A DNA stretch of 64,000 nucleotides from Enterobacter huaxiensis (GCF_003594935.2 NZ_CP043342.1:1426001-1490000); one strand, 5' to 3'; numbered from the stretch's first letter, positions 28,992 through 40,044 are shown. Program-made: numbers and translations. Notes: generated by a model not told the origin, from the letters alone.

Positions 28992-29996
28992 TCAGGCAAC
29001 CAGCCAGAAAATTGCCAGCGCAATCATTAACGCAATGAACATCATTCCCGGACGGGCGGACAGCGTTTTGAAGGTTTCCACGACGGGCGCAAACAGCGGG
29101 CTGTAGATGGGCTGAACGTTCCGCGCTTCCGGTATACCGCCCTCCCGTTCGCTGCGGCGAACAACGATCTGATTCAGAATATCCTGCACCTGCGCGGTGG
29201 TCAGCACCGTTTGCGGCGTGGCCTGCCAGGTCTGCTGGGCATAATCCCGAATAGCCTCAAAATCGCGCGGCTCCAGCGGCTGCTTAAGCGCCGCCTGGAG
29301 CGTATGCAGCGTTGGGGCGCTCTGGGTACTCAGGGTCTGGCGCGCCTGCAGCCAGGTCACCAGATGCGTAAACTGCTTCGCCGGGATGAGCTCACCGGTC
29401 TTCACGCCGGACAGTTCCAGCATTGATTGCCAGATGAGCTTTGTCGGCTCGCCGGTAGCCGCCGCCAGCTTCGTAACCATCTGCTTAAGCGTATTATGTT
29501 CTGCAGGCAGCATAGGGCGCTCGGTTGCAGGGCGCTGCTGCGGCTGTGGAATAGAAAGCTGGTTGCTCTGCAGCAGCGTAAGCACCGCTTTCAGCTGGTC
29601 CGGCGCAAGCTGGCTCAGGGCGGTATGACCATACTGCTGGCGAATGAAATCACTCACCGCCTGGCGATTATTTCCCTGACCCAACAGTTCGGTCAGCTGC
29701 GAGACAGTCTGGCGCGCGGTGTGATTTTGCTGCGCGGCGTTGATGCGCTGGCTCAGGTTTTGCTCGGCGGCGGGAAAGTGGCGCGACTGTAGCGGCGCGT
29801 CATTCCTGACCCCTAAATCATGCTTTACTCCTGCCCACACCTCGGCATTCTGCTGCGAGGTTAACGCTATCAGGCGCGTGATCAGGCGCTCCAGCACGGT
29901 GCGCTGTTGCGTGGAAAGGGGCTGTTCGCCTGCGACGTTGGGCGCTACGGGGCCATCACCCGGAGGGCGCGGCGGCGTACCTGAGATGGGCTGCAT
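28992..29996 (-). CDS. flk: Flagellar regulator Flk
   Basis: This 334-residue, mostly Gln-rich helical protein has one C-terminal membrane helix ([17 protein letters not shown]) and so is tail-anchored in the inner membrane. In Salmonella Flk blocks premature export of the flagellar substrate FlgM. The N-terminus is Pro-rich. The ATG at 29996 is chosen because AAGGA is nine bases before it. The gene is divergent from pdxB, as in E. coli. Confidence 0.93.
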   Translation of the reverse strand: MQPISGTPPRPPGDGPVAPNVAGEQPLSTQQRTVLERLITRLIALTSQQNAEVWAGVKHDLGVRNDAPLQSRHFPAAEQNLSQRINAAQQNHTARQTVSQLTELLGQGNNRQAVSDFIRQQYGHTALSQLAPDQLKAVLTLLQSNQLSIPQPQQRPATERPMLPAEHNTLKQMVTKLAAATGEPTKLIWQSMLELSGVKTGELIPAKQFTHLVTWLQARQTLSTQSAPTLHTLQAALKQPLEPRDFEAIRDYAQQTWQATPQTVLTTAQVQDILNQIVVRRSEREGGIPEARNVQPIYSPLFAPVVETFKTLSARPGMMFIALMIALAIFWLVA

Positions 29997-30109
29997 CGTC
30001 AAAAATCCTTAAAGTCAAAACTCTGCGTAAACCCGGCATACATATATGCCCGGCGGCGAGATTATGGCACACTTGGCAGGTTTTCTTCCTCTCAAACAGG
30101 TACTCAGAC

Positions 30110-31246
30110 GTGAAAATCCTCGTTGACGAAAATATGCCTTATGCCCGCGAGCTGTTTAGCCGCCTGGGTAACGTTAAGGCTGTCCCTGGTCGCCCAATCC
30201 CGGTCGCTGAACTGGATGATGCCGACGCCCTGATGGTGCGCTCGGTGACCAAAGTAAATGAGGCGCTGCTCGCTGGCAAAGCGGTTAAGTTTGTCGGGAC
30301 TGCCACGGCAGGGACCGATCATGTGGACGAACAATGGCTCAAACAGGCGGGAGTCGGCTTTTCTGCCGCCCCGGGCTGTAACGCGATTGCCGTTGTAGAA
30401 TATGTCTTCTCCTCTCTGCTGATGCTGGCCGAGCGCGACGGATTTGCGCTGAAAGATCGCACCGTGGGGATTGTCGGCGTGGGCAACGTGGGGGGACGCC
30501 TGCAAAAGCGTCTTGAAGCGTTAGGTATTCGCACGCTTCTCTGCGACCCGCCGCGTAAAGACAGCGGCGATGAGGGCGATTTCCGCTCGTTGGATGAGCT
30601 GGTCGAACAGTGCGACGTGCTGACTTTCCACACGCCGCTGTTTAAAGAGGGGCCATATAAGTCGCTGCACCTTGCCGACGAGGCCCTGATTCGCCGTCTG
30701 AAGGCTGGCACTATTCTGATAAACGCCTGTCGTGGCCCGGTGGTGGATAACGCGGCGCTGCTGAAATGTCTGGATGAAGGCCAGGACCTCAGCGTGGTGC
30801 TGGACGTCTGGGAGCCGGAGCCGGATCTGAACGTCTCTCTGCTTGAGAAAGTGGACGTAGCGACCGCGCACATTGCGGGCTATACCCTCGAAGGCAAAGC
30901 ACGCGGCACAACCCAGGTCTTTGAAGCGTACAGCGCCTTTATCGGCCAACCGCAGCAGGTCGCCCTGGATACGTTACTGCCTGCGCCTGAATTTGGCCGT
31001 ATCACCCTTCATGGCCCGCTCGATCAGGCAACGCTGAAAAGGCTGGTGCATTTGGTGTATGATGTGCGCCGCGATGACGCGCTGCTGCGTAAAGTAGCGG
31101 GTATTCCGGGTGAGTTTGATAAGCTGCGCAAGAACTATGTCGAGCGCCGCGAGTGGTCTTCCCTGTACGTTATTTGTGACGACGCAATGGCGGCGACGCT
31201 GCTGCAGAAACTGGGGTTTAACGCCGTTCACCACCCGGCACGTTAA
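30110..31246 (+). CDS. pdxB: Erythronate-4-phosphate dehydrogenase PdxB
   Basis: This 378-residue NAD-dependent dehydrogenase is the second step in pyridoxal phosphate synthesis. It has the Rossmann motif [12 protein letters not shown], the Arg motif [13 protein letters not shown], the Glu motif WEPEPD and the His motif [16 protein letters not shown]. The GTG start gives the usual [16 protein letters not shown] beginning. usg follows after 67 bases. Confidence 0.96.
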   Translation: MKILVDENMPYARELFSRLGNVKAVPGRPIPVAELDDADALMVRSVTKVNEALLAGKAVKFVGTATAGTDHVDEQWLKQAGVGFSAAPGCNAIAVVEYVFSSLLMLAERDGFALKDRTVGIVGVGNVGGRLQKRLEALGIRTLLCDPPRKDSGDEGDFRSLDELVEQCDVLTFHTPLFKEGPYKSLHLADEALIRRLKAGTILINACRGPVVDNAALLKCLDEGQDLSVVLDVWEPEPDLNVSLLEKVDVATAHIAGYTLEGKARGTTQVFEAYSAFIGQPQQVALDTLLPAPEFGRITLHGPLDQATLKRLVHLVYDVRRDDALLRKVAGIPGEFDKLRKNYVERREWSSLYVICDDAMAATLLQKLGFNAVHHPAR

Positions 31247-31313
31247 TGTCTTCTTAATGCTCCCTGCCGGATACTCTGGCAGGGACGCTTGTTTATTTCT
31301 GGAGTAAACCACC

Positions 31314-32327
31314 ATGTCTGAAGGCTGGAACATTGCCATTTTGGGTGCCACTGGCGCCGTGGGCGAAGCACTGCTTGAAACCCTTGCTGAGCGTCAGTTC
31401 CCGGTGGGAGAGATTTACGCCCTGGCACGTGCCGAAAGCGCGGGAGAACATCAGCGCTTTAACGGTAAATCCGTTAGGGTGCAGGATGCGGCAGAGTTCG
31501 ACTGGACCCAGTCGCAGCTGGCCTTTTTTGCTGCGGGTGCCGAAGCGACCGCCACCTACATTGAAGAAGCCACCAACGCGGGCTGTCTGGTGATTGACCT
31601 GAGCGGCCTGTTCGCTCTGGAGCCGGACGTGCCGCTGGTGGTGCCGGATGTGAACCCGTTTGTGCTGGCAGATTACCGTAACCGCAACATCATTGCGGTA
31701 CCAGACAGCCTGACCAGCCAGCTGCTGACCGCGCTGAAGCCGCTGATCGACGACGGTGGCCTGTCGCGTATCACCGTGACCAGCCTGTTGTCCGCGTCCG
31801 CGCACGGTAAAAAGGCCGTTGACGCCCTGGCGGGACAGAGTGCGAAGCTGCTGAACGGCATCCCGATTGATGAAGATGATTTCTTCGGTCGTCAGCTGGC
31901 GTTCAACATGCTGCCGCTGCTGCCCGATCGCGAAGGTTCCGTGCGTGAAGAGCGCCGCATCGTCGATGAAACCCGCAAAATTTTGCAGGATGAAGGTCTG
32001 ATGATCTCCGCCAGCTGCGTGCAGTCGCCCGTTTTCTACGGCCACGCGCAGATGGTGGGCTTTGAAGCGATGCGTCCGCTGGCGGCAGAAGAGGCGCGCG
32101 ATGCGTTTGGCCGCGGCGAGGATATCGTGCTGTCAGAAGAGCGCGAGTTCCCGACGCAGGTGGGCGATGCCAGCGGTAGCGCGCATCTCTCCGTCGGCTG
32201 CGTGCGTAATGACTACGGTATGCCGGAGCAGGTTCAGTTCTGGTCAGTTGCCGATAACGTGCGCTTTGGCGGCGCGCTGATGGCGGTCAAGATCGCAGAA
32301 AAACTGGTGCAGGAGTACCTGTACTGA
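31314..32327 (+). CDS. usg: Usg, aspartate-semialdehyde dehydrogenase homologue
   Basis: This 337-residue protein has the nucleotide-binding start [16 protein letters not shown] and the overall layout of aspartate-semialdehyde dehydrogenase (Asd). The Asd active-site Cys, normally in a N-C-x-T context, is replaced: the matching place reads [12 protein letters not shown] with Ser. It is therefore probably not an active Asd, and its role is unknown. It overlaps truA by one base. Confidence 0.93.
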   Translation: MSEGWNIAILGATGAVGEALLETLAERQFPVGEIYALARAESAGEHQRFNGKSVRVQDAAEFDWTQSQLAFFAAGAEATATYIEEATNAGCLVIDLSGLFALEPDVPLVVPDVNPFVLADYRNRNIIAVPDSLTSQLLTALKPLIDDGGLSRITVTSLLSASAHGKKAVDALAGQSAKLLNGIPIDEDDFFGRQLAFNMLPLLPDREGSVREERRIVDETRKILQDEGLMISASCVQSPVFYGHAQMVGFEAMRPLAAEEARDAFGRGEDIVLSEEREFPTQVGDASGSAHLSVGCVRNDYGMPEQVQFWSVADNVRFGGALMAVKIAEKLVQEYLY

Positions 32328-33139
32328 TGTCAGAAGTGGAACAAAAGCCAGTACATAGAATTGCCCTCGGGATTGAGTACGACGGCAGTAAATACTATGG
32401 CTGGCAGCGTCAGAATGAGGTGCGTAGCGTCCAGGAGAAGCTGGAGAAAGCGCTGTCTCAGGTGGCAAACGAGCCGATTAACGTCCTGTGCGCAGGCCGA
32501 ACCGACGCCGGTGTTCATGGAACAGGGCAGGTGGTTCACTTTGAAACCACCGCGGTGCGTAAAGACGCCGCGTGGACGCTGGGTGTAAATGCGAATTTAC
32601 CTGGAGACATTGCGGTGCGTTGGGTGAAAGCTGTGCCGGATGATTTTCATGCCCGCTTCAGCGCCACCGCGCGTCGCTACCGCTACGTCATCTACAACCA
32701 GCGCCTGCGTCCGGCGGTGTTAGGCCAGGGCGTGACGCATTATTATGAACCTCTGGATGCAGAACGTATGCATCGAGCGGCGCAGTATTTGTTAGGCGAA
32801 AATGATTTTACGTCGTTCCGTGCGGTGCAGTGTCAGTCCCGCACGCCGTGGCGTAACGTCATGCACATTAACGTCAGTCGTTTTGGCGCGTATGTGGTGG
32901 TCGATATCAAAGCGAATGCCTTTGTACATCATATGGTGCGGAATATTGTAGGCAGCCTGATGGAAGTGGGCGCCGGACACCAGCCGGAGAGCTGGATTGC
33001 AGAACTGCTGGCAGCGAAGGACAGAACGCTTGCGGCAGCAACGGCGAAAGCGGAAGGGCTGTATCTGGTCGCGGTAGATTATCCGGATCGGTTTGACCTG
33101 CCAAAACCGCCAATGGGCCCGCTGTTTTTAGCGGACTAA
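32327..33139 (+). CDS. truA: tRNA pseudouridine(38-40) synthase TruA
   Basis: This 270-residue enzyme isomerises U38-U40 in the anticodon arm. The catalytic Asp60 sits in [18 protein letters not shown]. It is translationally coupled to usg (TGATG overlap) and followed 28 bases later by dedA. Confidence 0.97.
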   Translation: MSEVEQKPVHRIALGIEYDGSKYYGWQRQNEVRSVQEKLEKALSQVANEPINVLCAGRTDAGVHGTGQVVHFETTAVRKDAAWTLGVNANLPGDIAVRWVKAVPDDFHARFSATARRYRYVIYNQRLRPAVLGQGVTHYYEPLDAERMHRAAQYLLGENDFTSFRAVQCQSRTPWRNVMHINVSRFGAYVVVDIKANAFVHHMVRNIVGSLMEVGAGHQPESWIAELLAAKDRTLAAATAKAEGLYLVAVDYPDRFDLPKPPMGPLFLAD

Positions 33140-33167
33140 ACAAAGGTGCAATTAAGGTTTAGACAAT

Positions 33168-33827
33168 ATGGACGTAATACGTTTTCTGATTGATTTTATT
33201 TTGCATATTGATGTTCACCTGGCTGAGCTGGTCGCGCAGTATGGCGTCTGGGTGTATGCCATTCTGTTCCTCATTCTGTTCTGTGAAACCGGTCTGGTTG
33301 TGACCCCGTTCCTGCCGGGTGATTCACTGCTGTTTGTGGCGGGCGCATTATCTGCGTTGCCTACCAATGACCTGAATGTGCATTTGATGGTGGCATTAAT
33401 GATTATCGCCGCGATTATTGGCGATGCGGTTAACTATACCATCGGGCGAGTGTTCGGAGAGCGGCTGTTCAGTAATCCGAATTCTAAAATTTTCCGCCGC
33501 AGCTATTTAGATAAAACGCATGCGTTTTACGAGCGCCACGGCGGTAAGACCATTATCCTTGCGCGCTTTGTGCCGATTGTACGCACCTTTGCTCCGTTTG
33601 TGGCGGGAATGGGACATATGTCCTATCGTCATTTTGCGATGTATAACGTCGTCGGCGCGCTGCTGTGGGTACTGCTATTTACCTACGCGGGCTACCTGTT
33701 TGGCGATCTGCCCGTAGTTCAGGAAAACCTTAAGTTGCTGATTGTAGCGATTATTGTGCTTTCCGTTCTGCCTGGCGTCATTGAAATTATTCGCCACAGG
33801 CGTGCGGCAGCAAAACAAGCGAAGTAA
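33168..33827 (+). CDS. dedA: DedA family inner-membrane protein
   Basis: This 219-residue protein has four to five hydrophobic segments. It carries the DedA signature ([19 protein letters not shown], about residues 124-142) with the conserved Arg residues, plus [15 protein letters not shown]. DedA proteins act in lipid translocation (undecaprenyl phosphate recycling) and membrane-potential maintenance. The gene lies between truA and accD. Confidence 0.94.
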   Translation: MDVIRFLIDFILHIDVHLAELVAQYGVWVYAILFLILFCETGLVVTPFLPGDSLLFVAGALSALPTNDLNVHLMVALMIIAAIIGDAVNYTIGRVFGERLFSNPNSKIFRRSYLDKTHAFYERHGGKTIILARFVPIVRTFAPFVAGMGHMSYRHFAMYNVVGALLWVLLFTYAGYLFGDLPVVQENLKLLIVAIIVLSVLPGVIEIIRHRRAAAKQAK

Positions 33828-33981
33828 ATGCACTCTGGCGGTTCGACCACTTTTTTATCCAAAGTTTCGGGCTGTTATGTTTTAATGTGCAACATTCATG
33901 GTCTGTTGGAGGCAAAAATGGCATTATTCGCCTCTTACAGCAAAACTGGCAAACGACCAGGTTCAGGCAGAAAGGTTATCA

Positions 33982-34887
33982 ATGAGCTGGATTGAACGAA
34001 TTAAAAGCAACATTACCCCAACGCGTAAAGCGAGCATTCCTGAAGGGGTATGGACGAAGTGTGATAGCTGCGGCCAGGTTCTGTATCGCGCAGAGCTGGA
34101 ACGCAATCTTGAAGTGTGTCCGAAATGTGACCACCACATGCGTATGTCGGCGCGCAACCGCCTGCATAGCCTGCTGGACGAAGGCTCTCTGGTAGAGCTG
34201 GGTAGCGAACTTGAGCCAAAAGACGTGCTGAAGTTCCGCGATTCCAAAAAATACAAAGATCGTCTGGCCTCTGCTCAGAAAGAGACCGGCGAGAAAGACG
34301 CGCTGATCGTTATGAAGGGCACCCTGCACGAGATGCCGGTTGTTGCCGCAGCCTTCGAGTTCGCTTTCATGGGCGGCTCAATGGGTTCTGTGGTCGGCGC
34401 GCGTTTCGTGCGTGCCGTTGAGCAGGCGCTGGAGGACAACTGTCCGCTGATCTGCTTCTCCGCCTCTGGTGGTGCACGTATGCAGGAAGCGCTGATGTCT
34501 CTGATGCAGATGGCGAAAACCTCTGCCGCGCTGGCGAAAATGCAGGAACGCGGTCTGCCGTACATCTCCGTGCTGACCGACCCAACCATGGGCGGCGTTT
34601 CCGCGAGCTTCGCAATGCTGGGCGACCTGAACATTGCTGAACCAAAAGCGCTGATCGGCTTTGCCGGCCCGCGCGTTATTGAACAGACCGTACGTGAAAA
34701 GCTGCCGCCGGGATTCCAGCGCAGCGAGTTCCTCATCGAGAAAGGCGCTATCGACATGATCGTTCGCCGCCCGGAAATGCGCCTGAAACTGGCAAGCGTC
34801 CTGGCGAAGCTGATGAATCTGCCGGCGCCTAACCCGGATGAGCCGCGCGAAGGCGTGGTCGTACCGGATCAGGAACCCGAGGCCTGA
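33982..34887 (+). CDS. accD: Acetyl-CoA carboxylase carboxyltransferase beta subunit AccD
   Basis: This 301-residue subunit makes malonyl-CoA together with AccA. It has a four-Cys zinc finger (Cys27, Cys30, Cys46 and Cys49) and a crotonase-like fold with [27 protein letters not shown] and [15 protein letters not shown]. The ATG at 33982 has AAAGG upstream and gives the usual SWIERIKSN start; the frame is open back to 33898 but without family similarity. Confidence 0.97.
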   Translation: MSWIERIKSNITPTRKASIPEGVWTKCDSCGQVLYRAELERNLEVCPKCDHHMRMSARNRLHSLLDEGSLVELGSELEPKDVLKFRDSKKYKDRLASAQKETGEKDALIVMKGTLHEMPVVAAAFEFAFMGGSMGSVVGARFVRAVEQALEDNCPLICFSASGGARMQEALMSLMQMAKTSAALAKMQERGLPYISVLTDPTMGGVSASFAMLGDLNIAEPKALIGFAGPRVIEQTVREKLPPGFQRSEFLIEKGAIDMIVRRPEMRLKLASVLAKLMNLPAPNPDEPREGVVVPDQEPEA

Positions 34888-34893
34888 TAACTG

Positions 34894-34930
34894 AAAAGGG
34901 CAGGGCCGGTTGGCGCTGCCCTTTTGCTTT
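34894..34930 (+). terminator. Rho-independent terminator after accD
   Basis: A 10-bp stem AAAAGGGCAG/CTGCCCTTTT with a 12-base loop, T-rich at the end. It lies between accD and folC. Confidence 0.85.
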
Positions 34931-34957
34931 CTAAACTGTTAAAGACAACCGGGCATC

Positions 34958-36226
34958 ATGGAAAATAAAAGCATTCCTCAAGCCACGTCGCCCCTGGCCG
35001 CGTGGCTTTCTTATCTGGAAAACCTGCACAGTAAAACCATCGATATGGGGCTTGAGCGCGTAAGCCAGGTTGCCGCGCGTCTCGATGTACTAAAGCCCGC
35101 ACCGTTTGTGTTTACCGTCGCCGGAACGAACGGTAAAGGCACCACCTGCCGTACGCTGGAATCGGTGCTGATGGCGGCGGGCTATAAGGTTGGCGTTTAC
35201 AGCTCTCCCCACCTGGTGCGCTATACCGAGCGCGTGCGCGTGCAGAATACCGAGCTGTCGGAGTCGGCCCATACGGCGTCGTTCGCCGCTATTGAAGCCG
35301 CGCGCGGCGAGACCTCATTAACCTATTTTGAATACGGTACGCTTTCCGCGCTGTGGCTGTTTAAGCAGGCGCAGCTGGACGTGGTGATTCTGGAAGTTGG
35401 CCTGGGCGGGCGGCTTGATGCAACCAACATGGTCGATGCCGACGTCTCTGTTGTCACCAGTATTGCGCTCGATCACACGGACTGGCTGGGGCCAGACCGT
35501 GAAAGCATTGGGCGCGAGAAGGCCGGTATTTTCCGCGCAGGTAAGCCTGCGGTCGTCGGTGAGCCCGATATGCCGCACACTATTGCAGACGTGGCCAATG
35601 AGAAGGGCGCTCGGCTGCTGCGTCGCGGCGTTGACTGGCAGTATGAGGTACAGGATAACAGCTGGCGTTTCAGCGATGCTCAGGGCACGCTGGATAACCT
35701 GCCGCTGCCGCAGGTTCCACAGCCTAACGCTGCAACCGCGCTTGCAGCACTGCGCGTCAGCGGGTTGAAGGTGAGCGAACAGGCGATCCGCGACGGTATT
35801 CAGAACGCGATCCTCCCGGGGCGTTTTCAGATTGTCAGCGAATCGCCGCGTCTGATTCTGGATGTGGCGCACAACCCTCATGCGGCGGCGTATCTCGCAG
35901 GACGTCTCAAATCGTTACCAAAAACCGGGCGCGTGCTGGCGGTTATCGGTATGCTTCATGATAAAGATATCGGCGGCACGCTGGCCTGCATGGAGACTGT
36001 GGTCGATAGCTGGTATTGTGCTCCTCTGGAAGGGCCACGCGGCGCCACTGCTGAACAGCTGATGGAACATCTCGGCAAGGGCGAAATTTACGGCAGCGTG
36101 GCGCAGGCCTGGCATGCCGCGATGGCGGAGGCTAAACCAGAAGATACCGTGCTGGTGTGTGGGTCGTTCCACACCGTGGCACATGTCATGGAAGTGATGG
36201 ACGCGGGGAGAACCGGTGGCGAGTAA
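34958..36226 (+). CDS. folC: Dihydrofolate/folylpolyglutamate synthase FolC
   Basis: This 422-residue Mur-ligase-like enzyme adds glutamates to folate and makes dihydrofolate. It has the P-loop TVAGTNGKGTTCRTLESV at about residue 52, GGRLDATN with the metal-binding region, and DVAHNPHAA. The end overlaps dedD by 11 bases, so the two are coupled. Confidence 0.97.
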   Translation: MENKSIPQATSPLAAWLSYLENLHSKTIDMGLERVSQVAARLDVLKPAPFVFTVAGTNGKGTTCRTLESVLMAAGYKVGVYSSPHLVRYTERVRVQNTELSESAHTASFAAIEAARGETSLTYFEYGTLSALWLFKQAQLDVVILEVGLGGRLDATNMVDADVSVVTSIALDHTDWLGPDRESIGREKAGIFRAGKPAVVGEPDMPHTIADVANEKGARLLRRGVDWQYEVQDNSWRFSDAQGTLDNLPLPQVPQPNAATALAALRVSGLKVSEQAIRDGIQNAILPGRFQIVSESPRLILDVAHNPHAAAYLAGRLKSLPKTGRVLAVIGMLHDKDIGGTLACMETVVDSWYCAPLEGPRGATAEQLMEHLGKGEIYGSVAQAWHAAMAEAKPEDTVLVCGSFHTVAHVMEVMDAGRTGGE

Positions 36227-36902
36227 GTTTCAGAACCGTTTAACAGGAACTATTGTGCTGGTCGCGCTCGGGGTGATTATCCTCCCAGGGCTGCTCGACG
36301 GGCAGAAGAAGCATTATCAGGATGAGTTTGCAGCCATTCCATTAGTCCCGAAGGCGGGCGATCGTGATGAGCCGGACATGCTGCCGGCCGCAACTCAGGC
36401 GTTGCCCGCTCAGCCGCCGGAAGGCGCGGCTGAAGAGGTACGTGCAGGGGATGCTGCCGCGCCGTCGCTCGATCCGTCGCGTCTGGCCGCGAACAGTAAC
36501 ATCGAGATTGATCCGGTGCCGGTAGAGCAGCCTAAGCCTGTAGAAAAACCGAAACCGGTAGAGAAGCCGCAGCCGAAACCGCAGCGGGATAAAGCTGCCG
36601 AGCAGCTGGCTGCTGCCTCAGAAACGCCACCGCCGGCAAAACAGGACGCGGCGCCGACCGGAAAAGCCTACGTTGTTCAGCTCGGTGCGTTAAAAAATGC
36701 GGATAAAGTCAACGAGGTGGTGAGTAAACTGCGCGGCGCGGGATACCGCGTTTACACTTCACCGACCACGCCGGTGCAGGGTAAAATTACCCGCATTCTC
36801 GTTGGTCCGGATGCTTCGAAAGATAAGCTGAAGGGTTCGCTGGGCGAGCTGAAGCAGATCTCCGGTCTGAGCGGCGTGGTGATGAACTACAGCGCGAACT
36901 GA
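36216..36902 (+). CDS. dedD: SPOR-domain division protein DedD
   Basis: This 228-residue protein has a membrane helix at residues 10-28 (TGTIVLVALGVIILPGLL) and a Pro/Lys/Glu-rich linker with short repeats (PKPVEKPKPVEKPQPKPQ). A C-terminal SPOR domain (about residues 150-228, GKAYVVQLGALKNADKVNEV) binds septal peptidoglycan at the division site. The start is GTG inside folC. Confidence 0.95.
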   Translation: MASKFQNRLTGTIVLVALGVIILPGLLDGQKKHYQDEFAAIPLVPKAGDRDEPDMLPAATQALPAQPPEGAAEEVRAGDAAAPSLDPSRLAANSNIEIDPVPVEQPKPVEKPKPVEKPQPKPQRDKAAEQLAAASETPPPAKQDAAPTGKAYVVQLGALKNADKVNEVVSKLRGAGYRVYTSPTTPVQGKITRILVGPDASKDKLKGSLGELKQISGLSGVVMNYSAN

Positions 36903-36911
36903 TTAGATCTA

Positions 36912-36962
36912 CCCCTCACCCCGGCTCTCTTCCCAAAGGGGCGAGGGGCGGAGTGAGGGAGA
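36912..36962 (+). repeat. Dispersed palindromic repeat, copy 3
   Basis: CCCCTCACCCCGGCTCTC, a spacer, and GGGGCGGAGTGAGGGAGAG form a longer, less perfect hairpin of the same family as at 24232. It lies between dedD and its downstream terminator. Confidence 0.65.
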
Positions 36963-36992
36963 GCAGACGTTCAAAGAGACGTCAAAAGGACG

Positions 36993-37024
36993 GGGGCGTT
37001 GAGCATTTTTTCAGCGCCTTTTTT
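36993..37024 (+). terminator. Likely terminator between dedD and cvpA
   Basis: GGGCGTT and CAGCGCC form a short GC-rich stem with a loop of about 11 bases, followed by six T. It is close to the PurR box, so it should separate the folC-dedD and cvpA-purF transcripts. Confidence 0.55.
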
Positions 37025-37049
37025 ATTTACGCGCGGGAAGGAAATCCCT

Positions 37050-37065
37050 ACGCAAACGTTTTCTT
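37050..37065. promoter_or_regulatory. purR box: PurR box upstream of cvpA-purF
   Basis: ACGCAAACGTTTTCTT is a near-perfect PurR operator (ACGCAAACGTTTNCNT). It lies about 60 bases before cvpA and should make cvpA-purF purine-repressible, as in E. coli. Confidence 0.92.
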
Positions 37066-37121
37066 TTTCTGTTAGAATTCGCCCCGAACTGGATGACAGG
37101 GCGTTTAATCGTGGGACACAT

Positions 37122-37610
37122 ATGGTCTGGATTGATTACGCCATCATTGCGGTGATTGGTTTTTCCTGTCTGGTTAGCCTGATCCGTGGCTTTGTTCGTG
37201 AAGCGTTATCGCTGGTAACCTGGGGTTGTGCTTTCTTTGTTGCCAGTCATTACTACACTTACCTGTCTGTCTGGTTCACGGGCTTTGAAGATGAACTGGT
37301 CCGAAACGGAATCGCCATCGCGGTGCTGTTTATCGCGACGCTGATTGTCGGCGCTATCGTCAATTACGTGATAGGTCAGCTGGTCGAGAAAACCGGTCTG
37401 TCAGGGACGGACAGGGTGCTCGGGATCTGTTTCGGGGCGTTGCGAGGCGTGCTCATTGTGGCCGCGATACTGTTCTTCCTGGATACCTTCACCGGGTTCT
37501 CGAAAAGCGAAGACTGGCAGAAATCGCAGCTCATTCCAGAGTTCAGCTTCATCATCAGATGGTTCTTTGACTATCTGCAAAGCTCGTCGAGTTTCTTGCC
37601 CAGGGCATAA
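37122..37610 (+). CDS. cvpA: Colicin V production protein CvpA
   Basis: This 162-residue inner-membrane protein has four hydrophobic segments and the family start MVWIDYAIIAVIGFSCLVSL. It is needed for colicin V export in E. coli and for bile-salt resistance in several enterobacteria; its exact biochemical role is unknown. The ATG at 37122 is chosen because it gives the family N-terminus. It is co-transcribed with purF (33 bases apart) behind a PurR box. Confidence 0.95.
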   Translation: MVWIDYAIIAVIGFSCLVSLIRGFVREALSLVTWGCAFFVASHYYTYLSVWFTGFEDELVRNGIAIAVLFIATLIVGAIVNYVIGQLVEKTGLSGTDRVLGICFGALRGVLIVAAILFFLDTFTGFSKSEDWQKSQLIPEFSFIIRWFFDYLQSSSSFLPRA

Positions 37611-37643
37611 ACCCTGAGATGTGGCTTAACGAGGAAAAGACGA

Positions 37644-39161
37644 ATGTGCGGTATTGTCGGTATCGCCGGTTTCATGCCGGTTAACCAGTCTATTTATGAC
37701 GCATTATCGGTGCTTCAGCACCGTGGACAGGACGCTGCGGGCATCATCACCATTGATGCACACAACTGCTTCCGTTTACGTAAAGCAAACGGCCTGGTAA
37801 ACGATGTGTTTGAAGCCCGCCATATGCAGCGCCTGCAGGGTAATATGGGGATTGGTCACGTTCGTTATCCTACCGCTGGCAGCTCCAGCGCCTCTGAGGC
37901 TCAGCCTTTCTACGTCAACTCTCCTTATGGCATCACGCTTGCCCACAATGGCAACCTGACGAACGCCCATGAGCTGCGTAAAAAGCTGTTTGAAGAGAAA
38001 CGTCGCCACATTAACACCACCTCTGATTCAGAAATCCTGCTCAATATTTTTGCCAGCGAGCTGGATAACTTCCGTCACTACCCGCTGGAAGCTGATAACA
38101 TTTTTGCCGCCGTTGCCGCGACTAACCGCCTGATCCGCGGCGCGTATGCCTGCGTTGCAATGATTATCGGCCACGGCATGGTCGCCTTCCGCGATCCAAA
38201 CGGTATCCGTCCTCTGGTGCTCGGCAAGCGTGACCTGGGCGATGGCCGTACCGAGTATATGGTCGCCTCCGAAAGCGTGGCGCTGGATACGCTGGGCTTT
38301 GAATTCCTGCGCGACGTCGCGCCGGGTGAAGCGGTCTACATCACCGAGAAGGGCCAGCTGTTTACCCGCCAGTGTGCAGACAACCCGGTCAGCAATCCGT
38401 GCCTGTTCGAATACGTATACTTCGCCCGTCCGGATTCGTTCATCGACAAAATCTCCGTTTACAGCGCGCGCGTGAACATGGGGACGAAGCTGGGCGAGAA
38501 AATTGCCCGCGAGTGGGACGACCTGGACATCGACGTGGTGATCCCAATCCCGGAAACTTCCTGCGATATCGCGCTGGAAATCGCCCGTATTCTGGATAAA
38601 CCGTACCGTCAGGGCTTCGTGAAGAACCGCTACGTTGGCCGCACCTTTATCATGCCGGGCCAGCAGCTGCGCCGTAAGTCCGTGCGCCGCAAGCTGAACG
38701 CCAACCGCGCAGAGTTCCGCGACAAGAACGTCCTGCTGGTGGATGACTCCATTGTGCGTGGTACCACCTCTGAGCAAATTATCGAGATGGCGCGCGAAGC
38801 CGGTGCGAAGAAAGTGTATCTGGCCTCAGCGGCCCCTGAAATCCGCTTCCCGAACGTGTACGGCATCGATATGCCTACCGCGACGGAGCTGATTGCTCAC
38901 GGTCGTGAAGTGGACGAGATTCGCCAGATTATCGGCGCCGACGGCCTGATTTTCCAGGATCTGAACGATCTGATCGACGCGGTACGTGCCGAGAACCCGG
39001 ACATTCAGCAGTTCGAGTGTTCAGTGTTCAACGGTGTGTATGTGACTAAAGACGTTGACCAGCAGTATCTCGACTACCTTGATTCGCTGCGTAACGACGA
39101 CGCAAAAGCCGTCCAGCTGCAGAACGATCTCGAAAGCTTAGAGATGCACAACGAAGGTTGA
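37644..39161 (+). CDS. purF: Amidophosphoribosyltransferase PurF
   Basis: This 505-residue enzyme catalyses the first committed step of purine synthesis. The mature N-terminus starts with the nucleophile Cys2 (MCGIVGIAG, Ntn hydrolase). The C-terminal phosphoribosyltransferase domain has the PRPP loop [14 protein letters not shown] strong ribosome site (GAGGAAAAG) lies upstream. Confidence 0.98.
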   Translation: MCGIVGIAGFMPVNQSIYDALSVLQHRGQDAAGIITIDAHNCFRLRKANGLVNDVFEARHMQRLQGNMGIGHVRYPTAGSSSASEAQPFYVNSPYGITLAHNGNLTNAHELRKKLFEEKRRHINTTSDSEILLNIFASELDNFRHYPLEADNIFAAVAATNRLIRGAYACVAMIIGHGMVAFRDPNGIRPLVLGKRDLGDGRTEYMVASESVALDTLGFEFLRDVAPGEAVYITEKGQLFTRQCADNPVSNPCLFEYVYFARPDSFIDKISVYSARVNMGTKLGEKIAREWDDLDIDVVIPIPETSCDIALEIARILDKPYRQGFVKNRYVGRTFIMPGQQLRRKSVRRKLNANRAEFRDKNVLLVDDSIVRGTTSEQIIEMAREAGAKKVYLASAAPEIRFPNVYGIDMPTATELIAHGREVDEIRQIIGADGLIFQDLNDLIDAVRAENPDIQQFECSVFNGVYVTKDVDQQYLDYLDSLRNDDAKAVQLQNDLESLEMHNEG

Positions 39162-39168
39162 TGCTTCT

Positions 39169-39196
39169 GCAGGTGAGGGCAGCCGCCCTCACTTGC
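39169..39196 (+). terminator. Stem-loop after purF
   Basis: GCAGGTGAGGGC and GCCCTCACTTGC form a 12-bp stem (one wobble pair) with an AGCC loop. No T-run follows, so it may stabilise the 3' end or act as a weak terminator. Confidence 0.55.
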
Positions 39197-39250
39197 AACT
39201 CCTCATAAAATCCTGCACAGTCAGCCCTGAAATCAGCCGGGGCGAATATC

Positions 39251-39820
39251 ATGAAACGACTTATTGTTGGGCTTAGCGGTGCCAGTGGTGCCATTTACGG
39301 CGTACGCCTGCTGCAGGTGCTGCGCGACGTAAAAGAGGTTGAAACCCATCTGGTCATGAGCCAGGCGGCGCGTCAGACCCTCTCGCTTGAAACCGATTAC
39401 TCCCTGCGTGACGTTCAGTCTCTGGCGGATGTGGTACACGACGCGCGTGATATCGCAGCCAGTATCTCATCAGGCTCGTTTAAAACGGCGGGCATGGTTA
39501 TCCTGCCCTGTTCAATTAAAACGCTCTCCGGCATTGTTAACAGCTATACGGACACGCTGGTGACGCGTGCGGCTGACGTGGTGCTGAAAGAGCGCCGTCC
39601 GCTGGTACTCTGCGTGCGGGAAACGCCGCTGCATCTGGGGCATCTGCGTCTAATGACCCAGGCGGCAGAGCTTGGGGCCGTCATCATGCCGCCGGTGCCG
39701 GCGTTTTACCATCGCCCGCAAACGCTGGATGACATCATTAACCAGACCGTTAACCGCGTGCTGGATCAGTTTGATATTGAACTGCCCGACGAACTTTTCA
39801 CCCGCTGGCAGGGCGCGTAA
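39251..39820 (+). CDS. ubiX: Flavin prenyltransferase UbiX
   Basis: This 189-residue protein makes prenylated FMN, the cofactor of the decarboxylase UbiD in ubiquinone synthesis. It has the FMN-binding LIVGLSGASGAIYGVRLL and the conserved ILPCSIKTLSGI. It follows purF, as in E. coli. Confidence 0.96.
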   Translation: MKRLIVGLSGASGAIYGVRLLQVLRDVKEVETHLVMSQAARQTLSLETDYSLRDVQSLADVVHDARDIAASISSGSFKTAGMVILPCSIKTLSGIVNSYTDTLVTRAADVVLKERRPLVLCVRETPLHLGHLRLMTQAAELGAVIMPPVPAFYHRPQTLDDIINQTVNRVLDQFDIELPDELFTRWQGA

Positions 39821-40028
39821 AGTTGTGCACCCGCAAGGTGCATGAAAAGACAACTTGCCCTGTTTCAGGGCAAAACTGCAACCGCGATCATATCCTCAAC
39901 ATTTAATTCCTTTTTTCCCTTTTTCTCTTTCCGGTTCGTTCGGCAGACCTGCTATCTTTCCTCATTAAGGCAATATCGCAACGTTTTATTAACATATTTA
40001 ACGTCGAATTTTTGACCAGACGGCAATG

Positions 40029-40044
40029 TGGCATAAGACCTGCA
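40029..40044 (+). promoter_or_regulatory. Sigma-54-type promoter upstream of argT
   Basis: TGGCATAAGACCTGCA fits the -24/-12 consensus TGGCAY-N-N4-YTGC with correct spacing. argT is NtrC/RpoN-dependent in Salmonella. It lies about 67 bases before argT. Confidence 0.75.

Noticed and set aside
31314..32327. Annotating usg as asd (aspartate-semialdehyde dehydrogenase)
   Set aside because: The catalytic Cys position appears replaced by Ser, and the genomic position matches usg.
36540..36590. Short tandem repeats in dedD as a phase-variable tract
   Set aside because: The PKPVEK units are in frame, degenerate at DNA level and typical of the DedD linker, so no slippage tract is evident.
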